Assembly (NCBI RefSeq): GCF_000150275.1 | Contig: NW_002060947.1 | Span: 7,310,482 to 7,374,481 of the forward strand | From: Trichoplax adhaerens | Taxonomy: Eukaryota; Placozoa; Uniplacotomia; Trichoplacea; Trichoplacidae | DNA length: 64,000 nt | Reading direction: 5' to 3' | In this document: piece by piece, positions 62,998 to 64,000 of the stretch | How positions within the stretch are numbered: the stretch's first letter is position 1 | Layout: every line of letters begins with the position of its first letter | The notes under the pieces: generated by a model | Seen by the model: the letters and a program-made list of their open reading frames with translations, nothing else | The model's database searches: none | What the model was told of the DNA's origin: nothing | Program-made: the position numbers and the translations under genes

Positions 62998-64000
62998 GTG
63001 CCTTTGATTTATTGCCGAATTTTTCAATTTTCCTTAGCATGGCATAAGGCTGTCCTTGTTGGGATGAGATTAGTCCTAAGGAGTGAGTTTATTTTCCCAA
63101 TTGTTGAGAGTTATCTTAGAAAGAAGCCAATGGATCACATGCGTATTCAGGAAATCAATTCTCTGCGTGAAAATAGACATCATCTATTTAATAATAGAGA
63201 TTATCTGCAACCTAGAAGTAGCTATCTCCAAGCGTCAGATAAAACTCATCGGTTGACAAGCAATGATATTGCTGGAGATTAACTACAATGTGATACTTAT
63301 CTAAATATTTCTATGATCTATTAGAAACAACATGAATTAGCATCTGCTCAACAAAACTGTGATCGATCAGGAACGCTAGCAAGAAAGATCATGGATCAAG
63401 TTCGACTTGCTCGATATTTCCATCATCAATGGGACATACAAGCAATGAAATAGGCTTATGATGATGCATTAGATGATTATAAGCAATCATTAGCTTTGAA
63501 ATTAAAATTGCCAGGAGAGAACCATGTCGATGTAGCTGAAGCTTATCATAGTATGGGAGAAGCTTATTTTCGCCAATCGAAATTAGATGATGCTTTAATT
63601 TTATATCAGAAAAGCTTAGATATTAAAATTAATATATCTGGTGATAATAATTTGAATGTTGCTCGATCCGACAATAGCATTGGCAGTGTTACAGAGATCT
63701 TAAGCTCGATGCTGCTCTATCCATGTATCAAAAGTGTCTCCCTATTGAGCTAAAATTGTTAGGGGATTGCAATTTACACGTTACAATATCTTACAACAAC
63801 ATTGGTAGTGTTTATCAAAATCTATCGAATTATCATCAAGCTCCATCCATGTATCAAAAATGTCTAAACATAGATTTGGAAATACTAGGCGATGATGATC
63901 TAAAAGTGACTTTATCTTATAATAATATCGGAGCTATATATACAATCTTCAAGGCAAGAATAATGATGCACTATCCATATACAAGAAATCTCTTGATATT
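62998..64000 (+). pseudogene. Broken TPR protein gene, continues past right edge
   Basis: From about 63289 the translation follows the intact TPR gene at 44723: CDTYLNISMIY, then a TAG stop (63322), TPR-like residues to AMK, a second TAG (63451), then AYDDALDDYKQSLALKLKL. It continues with SKLDDALILYQKSLDIKINI. A frameshift near 63690 leads into LDAALSMYQKCLPIELKLLG and YNNIGSVY, and another near 63950 into NNDALSIYKKSLDI at the edge. An in-frame TAA at 63280 separates this from a 94-codon open stretch (62998-63279) in the same frame. That stretch may be its former N-terminal part, though it does not resemble the intact gene. Two stops and two shifts within the TPR part make sequencing error unlikely. 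Confidence 0.85.

Overview
The window is animal nuclear DNA: AT-rich, with interrupted genes, short GT-AG introns (81 to 237 bp in the compact genes) and long gene-poor stretches full of tandem repeats. The animal core genes, a family of kinesin-light-chain-like TPR genes, an intron-poor style and the base composition would suit an early-branching animal, most likely a placozoan such as Trichoplax or a relative. That assignment is inference; no marker gene here proves it.

Left part (1-15,100) is the compact, conserved end. CHAF1B (chromatin assembly factor 1 p60) runs leftward from 3149 and leaves the window. PAICS (minus strand, 5126-6779) and PPAT (plus strand, 8903-10993) stand head to head across a 2.1-kb spacer. 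They encode steps 6-7 and step 1 of de novo purine synthesis, and the same divergent pairing is known from vertebrates. BCS1L (minus strand, 12200-15076), the mitochondrial chaperone of complex III assembly, follows. All four gene models were rebuilt exon by exon by matching translations to the known animal proteins; the reading phases close.

Repeats separate these genes: a 133-bp tandem array upstream of CHAF1B (3.5-4.6 kb), a 15-copy 114-bp array upstream of BCS1L (15.3-17.0 kb), and a 205-bp dimeric array (17.3-18.0 kb). From 18 to 35.9 kb I see no gene, but there is a 2.3-kb element with 631/632-bp inverted arms (28,335-30,653), a possible decayed single arm (25.5-25.8 kb) and a 92-bp triplicate.

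The right part (36-64 kb) is lineage-specific gene-family territory: a three-exon class A GPCR (35,993-40,716), a single-exon protein of about fourteen 42-residue TPRs (44,723-46,750), and four leftward single-exon acetyltransferases of the non-vertebrate AANAT type (49.4, 53.6, 56.4 and 61.1 kb). Copies two and three lie in a segmental tandem duplication, and copy three is broken by what looks like a 416-bp solo LTR with a 5-bp target duplication. Several minisatellites lie between them. At the right edge a second TPR gene is a pseudogene with in-frame stops and frameshifts.
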